NCBI RefSeq assembly: GCF_002000985.1
Contig: NZ_CP018822.1
Coordinates: 1,010,001 to 1,074,000 of the forward strand
DNA: 64,000 nucleotides
Direction of reading: 5' to 3'
From: Streptococcus gallolyticus subsp. gallolyticus DSM 16831
GTDB lineage: Bacteria > Bacillota > Bacilli > Lactobacillales > Streptococcaceae
The position numbers were made by a program, and so were the translations under genes. Below, in pieces: positions 18,717 through 27,683 of the stretch. Every line of letters begins with the position of its first letter. Position 1 is the first letter of the stretch. A model generated the notes under the pieces. It saw only the letters and a program-made list of their open reading frames with translations, was not told where the DNA came from and did no database searches.

Positions 18717-19380
18717 AATTTTACTTCCAGGAGACCCACTCCGTGCTAAATTTATCGCAGAAAACTTTTTAGAAGATGCCGTATGTTTTAACAATGTCCG
18801 TGGTATGCTTGGTTTTACAGGAACTTATAAAGGCGAACGTGTCAGCGTTATGGGAACTGGTATGGGAATGCCATCAATCTCTATCTACGCGACTGAATTA
18901 ATCCAATCTTACGGCGTTAAAAAATTAATCTGTGTCGGAACAGCTGGCTCACTTAATAAAGATGTTCACGTTCGCGAACTTGTTTTGGCACAAGCAGCAG
19001 CAACAACATCAAGCATGATAAAAAATGAATGGCCACAGTATGATTTTCCACAAATTGCTGATTTCACCTTGCTTGACAAAGCCTACCATATTGCGCAAGA
19101 CCTTGGAATGACAACTCACGTTGGCAGCGTGTTATCTGTTGACGCTTTTTATTCAGATTTTGCTGAAAATAATGTCAAACTCGGGCAACTTGGTGTGAAA
19201 GCTGTTGAGATGGAAGCCGCTGCACTTTACTATCTCGCAGCAAAACACGGCGTTCAAGCACTCGGTATCATGACGATTTCTGATAGCCTTGTTGCTGACG
19301 AAGACACAACCGCTCAAGAACGCCAAACAACTTTCACAGACATGATGAAAGTCGGTCTTGAAACTCTTATTGCAGATTAA
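18673..19380 (+). CDS. deoD: Purine-nucleoside phosphorylase DeoD (hexameric type)
   Basis: DeoD cleaves purine (deoxy)nucleosides including adenosine, complementing the 6-oxopurine-specific PunA. The 235 residues have [33 protein letters not shown], the nucleoside-site [13 protein letters not shown] and the Asp segment MTISDSLV. I start at [10 protein letters not shown] (18673), which has AAAGGA upstream; the frame is open further upstream but only inside the ClC gene. Its stop overlaps the next ATG (TAATG), so the HEPN gene is translated in coupling with deoD. Confidence 0.96.
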   Translation: MSIHIEAKQGEIADKILLPGDPLRAKFIAENFLEDAVCFNNVRGMLGFTGTYKGERVSVMGTGMGMPSISIYATELIQSYGVKKLICVGTAGSLNKDVHVRELVLAQAAATTSSMIKNEWPQYDFPQIADFTLLDKAYHIAQDLGMTTHVGSVLSVDAFYSDFAENNVKLGQLGVKAVEMEAAALYYLAAKHGVQALGIMTISDSLVADEDTTAQERQTTFTDMMKVGLETLIAD

Positions 19381-20156
19381 TGCAAGAAATATATGAAACA
19401 ATAGACATCCTTTTGGATGTCTATGCTTATAATCACGCTTGGAAAATAGCAGAGCAGCACAGCGATTTTCCAGCGCAAAGCCGTTATCTTTTAGAAATGT
19501 TAAAAGAGCGTAGGGAACTTAACGTTGACTTTGCTTTTTCACATCCAGCAGAAAATCAAGTAATTTTAGCCAATTATGGCGTTTCACTCATTACCAATGC
19601 GTATGAGGAAGAACAATTAGCAAATTATATTATGGATTTGGAAGCTAAGGTGAAAAATGGCAATATCATTGATTTTGTCCGCTCTGTTAGTCCAATTCTA
19701 TATAGGCTCTTTCAACGTCTTGCCAAACGCGAAATTCCAAATTTGGAAAACTATATCCACGATGCTAAAAACGACCAGTATGATACTTGGCTGTTTACAA
19801 AAATGAAGCAGAGCGACTATGCTATTTTTCATAGATATCTTGAGATTCGTCGTGATGGCAAAGTGACTTCAAAAGCTTTGGCAGAACTCTTACAGTACGG
19901 ACAACTTCCTCAGGAAACTAAACAGTTAATCAGCGAACTTCGTAATTTTGAAAAATCCGTTCGGAATCCCCTAGCCCACCTCATCAAGCCTTTTGACGAA
20001 GAAGAACTACACCGAACAACAAATTTCTCATCCCAAGCCTTTCTAGATAAAATCATTGCCCTTGCTACCTATGCAGGTGTCAAATATAACAAAGAAAAAT
20101 TCTATTTCGACCAAGTTAATGACATTATCAAAAGTGAGTTGAAGAGAAATGGATAG
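19380..20156 (+). CDS. Stand-alone HEPN-domain protein, Csm6-HEPN-like putative ribonuclease
   Basis: The protein has 258 residues, is mostly helical, with no signal or membrane segment. Near the C terminus KSVRNPLAHLIKPF gives an R-X4-H motif (Arg195, His200), the catalytic signature of HEPN ribonucleases such as Csm6, Csx1 and many toxins. The whole protein looks like the C-terminal HEPN part of Csm6 without the CARF sensor. The similarity is recognised by eye, not by search. No CRISPR array or cas gene is in the window. It starts on the deoD stop (TAATG, no Shine-Dalgarno) and is closed by a perfect terminator, so it belongs to the nucleoside salvage operon. Role unknown; RNA cleavage is an inference. 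Confidence 0.6.
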   Translation: MQEIYETIDILLDVYAYNHAWKIAEQHSDFPAQSRYLLEMLKERRELNVDFAFSHPAENQVILANYGVSLITNAYEEEQLANYIMDLEAKVKNGNIIDFVRSVSPILYRLFQRLAKREIPNLENYIHDAKNDQYDTWLFTKMKQSDYAIFHRYLEIRRDGKVTSKALAELLQYGQLPQETKQLISELRNFEKSVRNPLAHLIKPFDEEELHRTTNFSSQAFLDKIIALATYAGVKYNKEKFYFDQVNDIIKSELKRNG

Positions 20157-20162
20157 AACATC

Positions 20163-20193
20163 AAAACTCTTGGACAATGTCCAAGAGTTTTTA
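20163..20193. terminator. Perfect bidirectional terminator between the HEPN gene and cpsY
   Basis: AAAACTCTTGGAC and GTCCAAGAGTTTT form a 13-bp perfect stem with a 3-nt loop (20163-20191). It closes both the salvage operon and the convergent cpsY, whose stop lies within it. Confidence 0.92.
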
Positions 20194-21099
20194 GTTATCA
20201 AATTTAACTTCTTCAAGGAGATATTCAATAAATCGTTCGCCCATTTTTGAAAGGTTAGCTTTTTCGTGGCGAATATAGACAATGTCAATCATATCTTCAA
20301 CATCAAGTGGAATAGAAACAATATTATCACCATTTAGATTGCTATTTAAAATACCTGTAGCGATTGTATAACCGTCGAGTCCAATCAAGAGATTGAAAAG
20401 TGTCGCGCGGTCACTAACGACAATCGATTTCTTATGGGGAATTTGTGAAAAAATTTCTTCAGAGAAGTAGAAGGAATTATGAATCCCTTGATCGTAGCTA
20501 AGGTAAGGAAATTCTTCCAAATCTTCCATCGTTACCAGTTTTTTGCTTGCAAGAGGATTGTTTTTGCTGACAAAGATATGCGGACGCGTTCTAAAAAGAC
20601 TCGTATAGGTTAGATGATTATCATCGAACATTTTGGTCAAAACATCGTGGTTATAACTATTCAAAAATAAAACGCCAATTTCTGAACGAAAATTCTTAAC
20701 ATCATCAATGATTTCATACGTTCGTGTTTCACGAAGGAAGAGCTCATAACGTGACATATCTGTTCCTTCCAAAAGCGAAACAAAAGCATTGACAACGAAA
20801 GCATAGTGCTGTGAAGATACGCTAAACAGTTCTCGGTTTGTATTTTTGCTCTTATAACGTTCCTCTAAAAGAGCTGTTTGTTCTAAAATTTGGCGAGCAT
20901 AAGAAAGAAACTCAACGCCATCCTTAGTCAAGGTAATGCCTTTTGGGTTACGAATAAAAATTTCAATCCCCATTTCACGCTCCAAATCTCGTACAGCATT
21001 TGAAAGGCTTGGTTGAGTGATAAAAAGCTGCTTAGCAGCCTCGTTCATGCTCCCTGTTTCTACTATTTTAACGATATAGTGTAATTGTTGTATTCTCAT
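20191..21099 (-). CDS. cpsY: LysR-family regulator CpsY
   Basis: The 302 residues have an N-terminal winged helix-turn-helix (MRIQQLHYIVKIVETGSMNEAAKQLFITQPSLSNAV, residues 1-36, given as MRIQQLHYIV and AAKQLFITQPSLSNAV) and a LysR substrate-binding domain from about residue 90. It is divergent from the capsule operon, the arrangement of cpsY and cpsA in S. agalactiae. In other streptococci, CpsY/MetR-like relatives are linked to methionine metabolism and neutrophil survival, so capsule control should not be taken for granted. The start has no rival upstream Met. Confidence 0.88.
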   Translation of the reverse strand: MRIQQLHYIVKIVETGSMNEAAKQLFITQPSLSNAVRDLEREMGIEIFIRNPKGITLTKDGVEFLSYARQILEQTALLEERYKSKNTNRELFSVSSQHYAFVVNAFVSLLEGTDMSRYELFLRETRTYEIIDDVKNFRSEIGVLFLNSYNHDVLTKMFDDNHLTYTSLFRTRPHIFVSKNNPLASKKLVTMEDLEEFPYLSYDQGIHNSFYFSEEIFSQIPHKKSIVVSDRATLFNLLIGLDGYTIATGILNSNLNGDNIVSIPLDVEDMIDIVYIRHEKANLSKMGERFIEYLLEEVKFDN

Positions 21100-21194
21100 A
21101 GCCTTAGTTTAGCCTAAAAATGAAATTCCCGCAAGTAGACAACGTTTTCTTATGATGGGAGTGCTTTAAAAACGAATATTTACATTACAGCAAC

Positions 21195-21345
21195 AAAATT
21201 ACAAAAAGATAACTAAAACGTAACATTTTAGTGATTGATTTACTTTTCTTAAAATAAAACGCTTATATTTCTCAAATAATGCTTTAGGAAGCGCCTACAA
21301 ACGTAAAGGTTTAGAAAATTACAAAATTGCAAAAAAATTACAAAA
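21195..21345 (+). repeat. Repeated 12-mer AAAATTACAAAA over the capsule promoter
   Basis: Three identical copies of AAAATTACAAAA start at 21195, 21315 and 21334. A one-change variant AAAATTGCAAAA starts at 21323, so the last three are nearly contiguous and cover the -35 box. This has the look of an operator array for a regulator of cpsA; the bound protein is not known. Confidence 0.6.
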
Positions 21346-21355
21346 GTGCTAAAAT
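21327..21355 (+). promoter_or_regulatory. Promoter of the capsule operon
   Basis: TTGCAA (21327-21332), a 17-nt spacer and TAAAAT (21350-21355) with TGn make a credible promoter. A leader of about 30 nt runs to the cpsA ATG with GGAG as Shine-Dalgarno. Confidence 0.7.
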
Positions 21356-21393
21356 AGGAACGTTAATATCCTTATAGGAATCGGAGATTTAAA

Positions 21394-22875
21394 ATGCCCA
21401 CACATTCACGTCATAGAAGACATCATAAGAGTTCACGTTCATATTCTCGTTTTGATACGAAGACGATAGTAAATAGTGTTTTATTAGTGTTGTTTGCTTT
21501 GTTAGCGGGAATCGCAACTTATCTCATGTATGCCAATAATATTCTAGCTTTTCGTCATCTGAATATTATCTACACCGTTTTACTAGTTGCTGTATTCCTT
21601 ATATCTTTGGTTTTGATAATTCGGAAAAAAGGGAAAATTGTTGTGACGGTTCTCTTGGTTATTTTTTCAATTGTCGCAGCTATTTCACTTTTTGCTTTTA
21701 AATCATTGGTTGATGTGGCTAATGATATGAATAAATCAGCCTCATATTCAGAAATTGAGATGAGTGTTGTGGTGCCAGCAGATAGCTCGATTTCAGATGT
21801 GACAGAATTATCAAGCGTTCAAGCACCGACTAATGCTGACGGTAGCAACATTGATGCGTTAATCTCACAAATCAAATCTGATAAAGGTGTTGATTTAGCG
21901 ACAGAAACAGTAGATTCTTATCAAGCCGCTTATGAAAATTTGATTAATGGTTCAAGTCAAGCAATGGTTTTGAACAGTGCTTATTCAAGCTTGCTTGAGC
22001 TATCATATGATGATTACGAATCAAACTTGAAAACAATTTATACTTATAAAATTAAGAAGAGTGCTTCAAGCGAAGCAAAATCATCTGATGCTAATGTCTT
22101 TAACATTTATATTAGTGGTATTGATACCTACGGTTCTATTTCAACCGTTTCACGTTCAGATGTTAATATCATCTTGACAGTTAATATGAATACACATAAG
22201 ATTTTGATGACAACAACACCACGTGACTCATATGTTCAAATTCCAGACGGCGGTGCAGATCAATACGATAAACTGACACACGCTGGTATCTATGGTGTTG
22301 AAACATCTGAAAAGACACTAGAAAATCTTTACGGTATTGATATTGATTATTACGCTCGTATCAACTTTACATCATTTGTGAGTCTTATTGATGCTATTGG
22401 TGGTGTAACAGTTTATAATGATCAGGCATTTACAAGTCTCCATGGTAATTATAATTTTGAAGTTGGTAATGTTAATTTGAGTTCAGGAGAAGAAGCTTTA
22501 GGCTTTGTTCGTGAACGTTACAGTCTTACAAATGGTGACTATGACCGTGGAAATAATCAACTTAAGGTTATTCAAGCAATCATTAATAAATTAACATCAT
22601 TTAGTTCAATTTCAAATTACTCAACAATTATTTCTACCTTGCAGGATTCTGTTCAAACGGATATGTCATTAGATACAATGATGAGCCTTGCTAATGCTCA
22701 GCTTGATTCAGGTAAGAAATTTACAATTACATCACAAGAAGTAACTGGTACAGGTTCAACAGGAGAATTGACTTCTTATGCCATGCCAACTGCAAGTCTT
22801 TATATGATTCAGTTGGATGATGCTAGTGTAGCAAGTGCATCACAAGCCATTAAAGATGTTATGGAAGGTAATTAG
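21394..22875 (+). CDS. cpsA: LytR-CpsA-Psr family protein Wzg/CpsA
   Basis: The 493-residue membrane-anchored protein has a basic cytoplasmic N terminus (HSRHRRHHKSSRSYSR) and three hydrophobic helices in residues 27-115. A CpsA accessory domain and then the extracellular LCP domain follow (about 240-400; RSDVNIILTVN, TTPRDSYVQIP, GNYDRG-like NGDYDRGNNQLKV). LCP enzymes transfer capsule from undecaprenyl-PP to the peptidoglycan. It is the first gene of the operon and has the conserved position in streptococci. Confidence 0.95.
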   Translation: MPTHSRHRRHHKSSRSYSRFDTKTIVNSVLLVLFALLAGIATYLMYANNILAFRHLNIIYTVLLVAVFLISLVLIIRKKGKIVVTVLLVIFSIVAAISLFAFKSLVDVANDMNKSASYSEIEMSVVVPADSSISDVTELSSVQAPTNADGSNIDALISQIKSDKGVDLATETVDSYQAAYENLINGSSQAMVLNSAYSSLLELSYDDYESNLKTIYTYKIKKSASSEAKSSDANVFNIYISGIDTYGSISTVSRSDVNIILTVNMNTHKILMTTTPRDSYVQIPDGGADQYDKLTHAGIYGVETSEKTLENLYGIDIDYYARINFTSFVSLIDAIGGVTVYNDQAFTSLHGNYNFEVGNVNLSSGEEALGFVRERYSLTNGDYDRGNNQLKVIQAIINKLTSFSSISNYSTIISTLQDSVQTDMSLDTMMSLANAQLDSGKKFTITSQEVTGTGSTGELTSYAMPTASLYMIQLDDASVASASQAIKDVMEGN

Positions 22876-23607
22876 ATGATTGATATTCATTCGCATATTG
22901 TTTTTGATGTAGATGACGGACCAACTACTATTGAAGAGAGCTTAGCTTTGGTTGGGGAAAGTTATCGTCAGGGTGTGCGTACGATTGTCTCAACGTCACA
23001 TCGTCGCAAAGGAATGTTTGAAACACCAGAAGATAAGATTTTTGCTAATTTTAGTCAAGTCAAAGAAGCTGCTGAAGCCAAATATGAAGGCTTAGAAATC
23101 TTATATGGTGGCGAACTCTACTATAGTAGCGATATTCTGGAAAGACTGGAACATCATCAAGTTCCAAGAATGAACGATACACGTTTTGCATTGATTGAGT
23201 TTAGTATGACAACACCATGGAAGGAGATTCATACAGCACTTAGCAATGTGATTATGCTTGGAATCACACCAGTTGTTGCTCATATCGAACGCTATAATGC
23301 GCTTGAATTTAATGAAGAACGTGTTAAGGAATTGATTAACATGGGGTGTTACACGCAAATTAATAGCTCACATGTTCTCAAACCAAAATTATTTGGCGAT
23401 AAATACCGTCAGTTCAAAAAACGAGCACGTTATTTCTTGGAAAAAAATCTTGTTCATTGTGTCGCAAGCGATATGCATAACCTTGGACCAAGACCGCCAT
23501 TTATGGACGAAGCTAGGGAAATCGTTACAAGAGATTTTGGACCAAATAGGGCATATGCTCTTTTCGAGGGAAATCCTCAAACCTTATTAGAAAATAAAGA
23601 TTTATAG
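22876..23607 (+). CDS. cpsB: Tyrosine-protein phosphatase Wzh/CpsB
   Basis: The 243-residue PHP-type Mn-dependent phosphatase has the metal motif MIDIHSHIVFDVDDGP at the N terminus and further histidines in STSHRRKGMF, AHIERYNALEF and VASDMHNLGPRPP. It dephosphorylates the tyrosine tail of Wze/CpsD and so tunes capsule length and amount. It starts directly after the cpsA stop. Confidence 0.95.
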   Translation: MIDIHSHIVFDVDDGPTTIEESLALVGESYRQGVRTIVSTSHRRKGMFETPEDKIFANFSQVKEAAEAKYEGLEILYGGELYYSSDILERLEHHQVPRMNDTRFALIEFSMTTPWKEIHTALSNVIMLGITPVVAHIERYNALEFNEERVKELINMGCYTQINSSHVLKPKLFGDKYRQFKKRARYFLEKNLVHCVASDMHNLGPRPPFMDEAREIVTRDFGPNRAYALFEGNPQTLLENKDL

Positions 23608-23615
23608 GAGTTAAT

Positions 23616-24305
23616 ATGAATTCAAATGATAATGCAAGTATCGAGATTGATGTGCTCTATTTGCTAAGAAAACTTTGGAGTAGAAAATTTTTCATTATTT
23701 TCATTGCTCTAGCTGTTGGGATAGTAGCTTTACTTGGTAGTATCTTTTTTATCAAACCTAAGTACACATCAACAACTCGTATTTATGTTGTGAGTCGAAG
23801 TAGTGACAGCAGTTTGACCAATCAGGATTTGCAAGCAGGTTCTTACCTTGTTAATGACTATAAAGAAGTCATTACGTCAAATGAAGTTTTGTCATCTGTT
23901 ATTGATCAAGAAAACCTGTCACTTTCTACAAGTGAATTGTCAAATATGATTTCTGTAAGTATTCCAACAGATACACGTGTTATTTCAATCTCTGTTGAAG
24001 ATACAGATGCGCAAGAAGCTTCTGATATTGCTAACACTATCCGTGAAGTTGCTGCAGAAAAAATCAAATCTGTAACCAAGGTAGATGATGTGACAACTTT
24101 GGAAGCTGCCGAAGTCGCTAGCAAACCATCATCACCAAATATTAAACGCAATGCTGCTTTAGGTGCACTTGTTGGTGGTTTCTTGGCTATTGTTGGTATT
24201 CTTGTGCTTGAAGTACTTGATGACCGTGTTCGTCGTCCAGAAGACGTCGAAGAAGTGCTTGGTATGACACTTTTAGGAGTTGTACCAGATATTGATAAAT
24301 TATAA
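23616..24305 (+). CDS. cpsC: Capsule chain-length / kinase adaptor Wzd/CpsC
   Basis: The 229 residues have two membrane helices (about 22-45 and 177-200) flanking an extracellular Wzz-type domain with TSTTRIYVVSRSS. The cytoplasmic tail DDRVRRPEDVEEVLG activates the partner kinase Wze. It is a polysaccharide co-polymerase controlling chain length with Wzy. Shine-Dalgarno TAGGAG precedes the ATG. Confidence 0.95.
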   Translation: MNSNDNASIEIDVLYLLRKLWSRKFFIIFIALAVGIVALLGSIFFIKPKYTSTTRIYVVSRSSDSSLTNQDLQAGSYLVNDYKEVITSNEVLSSVIDQENLSLSTSELSNMISVSIPTDTRVISISVEDTDAQEASDIANTIREVAAEKIKSVTKVDDVTTLEAAEVASKPSSPNIKRNAALGALVGGFLAIVGILVLEVLDDRVRRPEDVEEVLGMTLLGVVPDIDKL

Positions 24306-24319
24306 GGAGAAAAATTGTA

Positions 24320-25060
24320 ATGCCACAATTAGAATTAGTGAGAGCTAAAGCTCAAATGGTTAAATCTATGGAGGAATATTACAATTCTATCCGTACCAAT
24401 ATTCAATTTAGTGGACGTGATTTAAAAGTAATTACGTTAACTTCGGCTCAACCTGGCGAAGGAAAATCAACAACGTCTGTTAACCTTGCAATTTCTTTTG
24501 CGCGTGCAGGTTTCCGTACACTTTTGATTGATGCGGATACACGTAATTCAGTCATGTCAGGAACGTTTAAATCTAATGAACGTTATCAGGGGTTGACAAG
24601 TTTCTTGTCTGGAAATGCAGAGTTGTCAGATGTTATTTGTGACACAAGTATTGATAATTTGATGATTATTCCTGCTGGGCAAGTCCCACCAAATCCAACA
24701 TCATTGATTCAAAATGATAACTTCAAAGCGATGATTGAAACTGTTCGTGGACTTTACGACTATGTTATCATTGATACACCACCGCTTGGTTTGGTTATTG
24801 ATGCTGCTATCCTAGCACACCATTCAGATGCTAGCTTGCTTGTGACAAAAGCAGGAGAAGATAGACGTCGTACAGTTACAAAACTAAAGGAACAATTGGA
24901 ACAGAGTGGTTCAGTTTTCCTTGGCGTTATTTTGAATAAATATGATATTCACTTAGATAAGTATGGTTCATATGGTAGTTACGGTGGGTATGGTAGCTAT
25001 GGCAATTACGGAAAAAGTGAAGAAAAAACAAAAATTGGTAGAGGTAAACGAAAAAAATAG
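24320..25060 (+). CDS. cpsD: Tyrosine-protein kinase Wze/CpsD
   Basis: This BY-kinase has 246 residues. Walker A is SAQPGEGKSTTS, Walker A' is LLIDADTRNS and Walker B is VIIDTPPLG. A C-terminal autophosphorylation cluster, DKYGSYGSYGGYGSYGNYGK, contains many tyrosines. Together with Wzd it forms the cytoplasmic half of the capsule regulator, reset by Wzh. The phosphorylation state governs polymer export in relatives. Confidence 0.95.
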   Translation: MPQLELVRAKAQMVKSMEEYYNSIRTNIQFSGRDLKVITLTSAQPGEGKSTTSVNLAISFARAGFRTLLIDADTRNSVMSGTFKSNERYQGLTSFLSGNAELSDVICDTSIDNLMIIPAGQVPPNPTSLIQNDNFKAMIETVRGLYDYVIIDTPPLGLVIDAAILAHHSDASLLVTKAGEDRRRTVTKLKEQLEQSGSVFLGVILNKYDIHLDKYGSYGSYGGYGSYGNYGKSEEKTKIGRGKRKK

Positions 25061-25098
25061 CTGATACCTTTACCTTAGAATAGGGAACAGGGAGTTAT

Positions 25099-26475
25099 AT
25101 GTATAGCGAAGATTCGAAAAAGAAAGTTTATTACCTTTTGTCGGATATTATAGCTTTAGTGGTAAGTTACCTCATCTTAGCACAATTTTATCCTTATCAT
25201 CTTTTTGATAGTAAATTCTTTGCAGTTGTTTTTGGGATTTTAATTGTGATTGTTGGTGTTTTGAGCGATGAATACTCTTCAATTACAAATCGTGGTTATT
25301 TAAAAGAATTAAAAGCATCTGTGATTTATGGTATGAAAGTTTTAGTTTTATTTACTTTTGTACTGATACTTGGAAAAATTCGTTTTATCCATGACATTTC
25401 ACAGATGTCTTATTTCTTCTTGGGGCAAATTTTTATTTTAGTAAGCCTTTTTGTCTTCATTGGACGTATTTTAGTTAAGAATCTTTTCAAAAGTCATGCA
25501 ACGGATATTAAACAGGTATTGTTTGTCACGGATTTTACGAATGGTAAGGAAGTCATTAAAGAACTTAATAATTCCAATTACCATATCGCTGCTTATATCA
25601 GTCGTCGTGATAATCCTGACATTTCACAGCCTATCTTAAAAAGTACTAAAGAAATTAGGGATTTTGTGGCAAATCACCAAGTTGACGAGATATTTGTTGC
25701 CAAAAATCACCAAGATGATTTTATAGAATTTGCTCATTGCTTAAAATTGTTAGGAATTCCAACGACAGTAGCTGTTGGGAATTATTCGGACTTCTATGTT
25801 GGAAATAGTGTTCTAAAAAAAGTAGGTGATACGACCTTCATAACGACAGCATTCAATATTGTAAAATTCCGTCAGATTGCTTTAAAACGTCTTATGGATA
25901 TTGCAATGGCTTTAGTTGGATTAGTGATTACTGGGATTGTAGCTATTATTATTGCACCAATAGTCAAGAAACAATCACCAGGACCTCTAATCTTCAAACA
26001 AAAACGTGTTGGTAAAAACGGTAAAGTTTTTGAAATTTACAAATTTAGAAGCATGTACACCGATGCCGAAGAACGCAAAAAAGAATTACTAGCGCAAAAT
26101 GATTTGGATACTGACTTAATGTTTAAGATGGAAGATGACCCTCGTATCTTCCCATTTGGACATAAGTTACGTGATTGGTCACTTGATGAATTACCACAAT
26201 TTATCAATGTCCTAAAAGGTGAAATGTCTGTTGTGGGCACGCGTCCACCAACGCTTGATGAGTATCATCACTATGAGTTACATCATTTCAAACGCTTAAC
26301 AACCAAACCAGGAATCACTGGCTTATGGCAAGTTAGCGGTCGTAGTGACATTACCGACTTTGAAGAAGTCGTGGCACTTGATATGAAGTATATCCAAAAC
26401 TGGAGCATCAGTGAAGATATTAAAATTATTGCCAAAACATTTGGAGTCGTACTAAAAAGAGAGGGAAGTAGGTAG
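25099..26475 (+). CDS. cpsE: Undecaprenyl-phosphate hexose-1-phosphate transferase (capsule priming)
   Basis: This 458-residue initiating transferase (WchA/CpsE type) puts a hexose-1-P, commonly glucose or galactose, on undecaprenyl phosphate. Four to five N-terminal membrane helices and a Rossmann-like CoA-binding region precede the catalytic bacterial sugar transferase domain from about residue 265. That domain carries KRLMDIAMALVG, PGPLIFKQKRVG, EIYKFRSMY, LDELPQFINVLKGEMSVVGTRP (two parts: LDELPQF and GTRPPT) and KPGITGLWQVSGRS. The sugar cannot be deduced from sequence. Confidence 0.93.
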   Translation: MYSEDSKKKVYYLLSDIIALVVSYLILAQFYPYHLFDSKFFAVVFGILIVIVGVLSDEYSSITNRGYLKELKASVIYGMKVLVLFTFVLILGKIRFIHDISQMSYFFLGQIFILVSLFVFIGRILVKNLFKSHATDIKQVLFVTDFTNGKEVIKELNNSNYHIAAYISRRDNPDISQPILKSTKEIRDFVANHQVDEIFVAKNHQDDFIEFAHCLKLLGIPTTVAVGNYSDFYVGNSVLKKVGDTTFITTAFNIVKFRQIALKRLMDIAMALVGLVITGIVAIIIAPIVKKQSPGPLIFKQKRVGKNGKVFEIYKFRSMYTDAEERKKELLAQNDLDTDLMFKMEDDPRIFPFGHKLRDWSLDELPQFINVLKGEMSVVGTRPPTLDEYHHYELHHFKRLTTKPGITGLWQVSGRSDITDFEEVVALDMKYIQNWSISEDIKIIAKTFGVVLKREGSR

Positions 26476-26484
26476 GGTCCCTCT
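26460..26484 (+). terminator. Hairpin across the cpsE stop codon, possible attenuator
   Basis: AGAGGGA (26460-26466) pairs with TCCCTCT (26478-26484), with the stop codon in the loop. The following tract TCATTCTTG is weakly T-rich. It may lower expression of the downstream glycosyltransferases, or stabilise the upstream message. Confidence 0.4.
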
Positions 26485-26507
26485 TCATTCTTGTATTGGG
26501 AGAAAAA

Positions 26508-27683
26508 ATGAAAAGTGTCTATATTATAGGTTCAAAAGGAATACCAGCAAATTATGGTGGGTTTGAAACCTTTGTAGAAAAACTAACTGAAAATCAAAAA
26601 GATAAAAATATCAAATATTATGTGGCATGTATGCGAGAAAACTCTGCTAAATCAAATATCACAGATGATATTTTTGAACATAATGGAGCAACTTGTTTTA
26701 ATATTGATGTGCCAAATATTGGTCCTGCACGAGCAATTGCCTATGACATCGCTGTTCTAAACAGGTCGATTGAAATCGCAAAAGAAAATGGTGATGTTAA
26801 TCCAATTTTTTATGTTTTAGCTTGTCGCATCGGACCATTCATTAATCATTTTAAAAAGCAAATCCACGCTCTTGGTGGTCAATTATTTGTTAATCCAGAT
26901 GGACATGAATGGATGCGTCAAAAATGGAGTGCCCCTGTTCGTCGTTATTGGAAAGTTTCTGAGTCATTGATGGTAAAACATGCTGATTTATTGGTATGTG
27001 ATAGTAAGAATATTGAAAAATATATCCAAGATGACTATAAAAAATATTCACCAAAGACAACTTACATCGCTTATGGAACAGAGCTTGAAAAATCTAGCCT
27101 TTCTTCAAAAGACCGTGTCGTACGTGAATGGTTTTCAGAAAAGGGAGTTTCAGAAAATAATTATTACCTTGTTGTTGGACGATTCGTTCCAGAAAATAAC
27201 TATGAGGCAATGCTTCGTGAGTTTATGAAGTCAAATACAAAAAAAGATTTTGTATTGATTACTAATGTTGAACAAAATGCCTTTTACGAAAAACTGAAAA
27301 AAGAAACAGGTTTTGACAAAGACTCTCGCATCAAATTTGTAGGAACTGTTTATAATCAAGAACTTCTTAAATATATTCGTGAAAATGCATATGCTTACTT
27401 CCACGGTCATGAAGTTGGTGGAACAAATCCATCACTATTAGAAGCATTATCTTCAACTAAGTTAAATCTCTTGCTTAATGTTGGATTTAACAAAGAAGTT
27501 GGTGAAGATGGAGCAATTTATTGGGATAAAGATAATCTTCATAAGGTTATTGAAGATGCAGAAGCAATGTCTCAAGAGCAAATTGATGAATTAGATAGAC
27601 TGTCAACAAAACAAGTCCAAGAACACTTTAGTTGGGATTTTATTGTTGATGAGTACGAAGGATTGTTTGGGGAGTTTGATTAA
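26508..27683 (+). CDS. wchF: Rhamnosyltransferase, WchF/Cps2T-like
   Basis: The 391-residue GT4-fold enzyme resembles the pneumococcal beta1-4 rhamnosyltransferase Cps2T (WchF). The N terminus YIIGSKGIPANYGGFETFVEKL is typical (DUF1972-type domain), and GREVGGTNPSLLEAL-like GHEVGGTNPSLLEAL near residue 305 is the donor-binding motif. Cps2T adds L-rhamnose to the primed glucose, so the second sugar is predicted to be rhamnose. The dTDP-rhamnose genes are not in the window. The start is 26508, with TTGGGAG upstream. Confidence 0.8.
   Translation: MKSVYIIGSKGIPANYGGFETFVEKLTENQKDKNIKYYVACMRENSAKSNITDDIFEHNGATCFNIDVPNIGPARAIAYDIAVLNRSIEIAKENGDVNPIFYVLACRIGPFINHFKKQIHALGGQLFVNPDGHEWMRQKWSAPVRRYWKVSESLMVKHADLLVCDSKNIEKYIQDDYKKYSPKTTYIAYGTELEKSSLSSKDRVVREWFSEKGVSENNYYLVVGRFVPENNYEAMLREFMKSNTKKDFVLITNVEQNAFYEKLKKETGFDKDSRIKFVGTVYNQELLKYIRENAYAYFHGHEVGGTNPSLLEALSSTKLNLLLNVGFNKEVGEDGAIYWDKDNLHKVIEDAEAMSQEQIDELDRLSTKQVQEHFSWDFIVDEYEGLFGEFD

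Noticed and set aside
19380-20156. A CRISPR-Cas locus around the HEPN gene
   Set aside because: No repeat-spacer array and no cas1, cas2, csm or cas10 genes are visible anywhere in the window.
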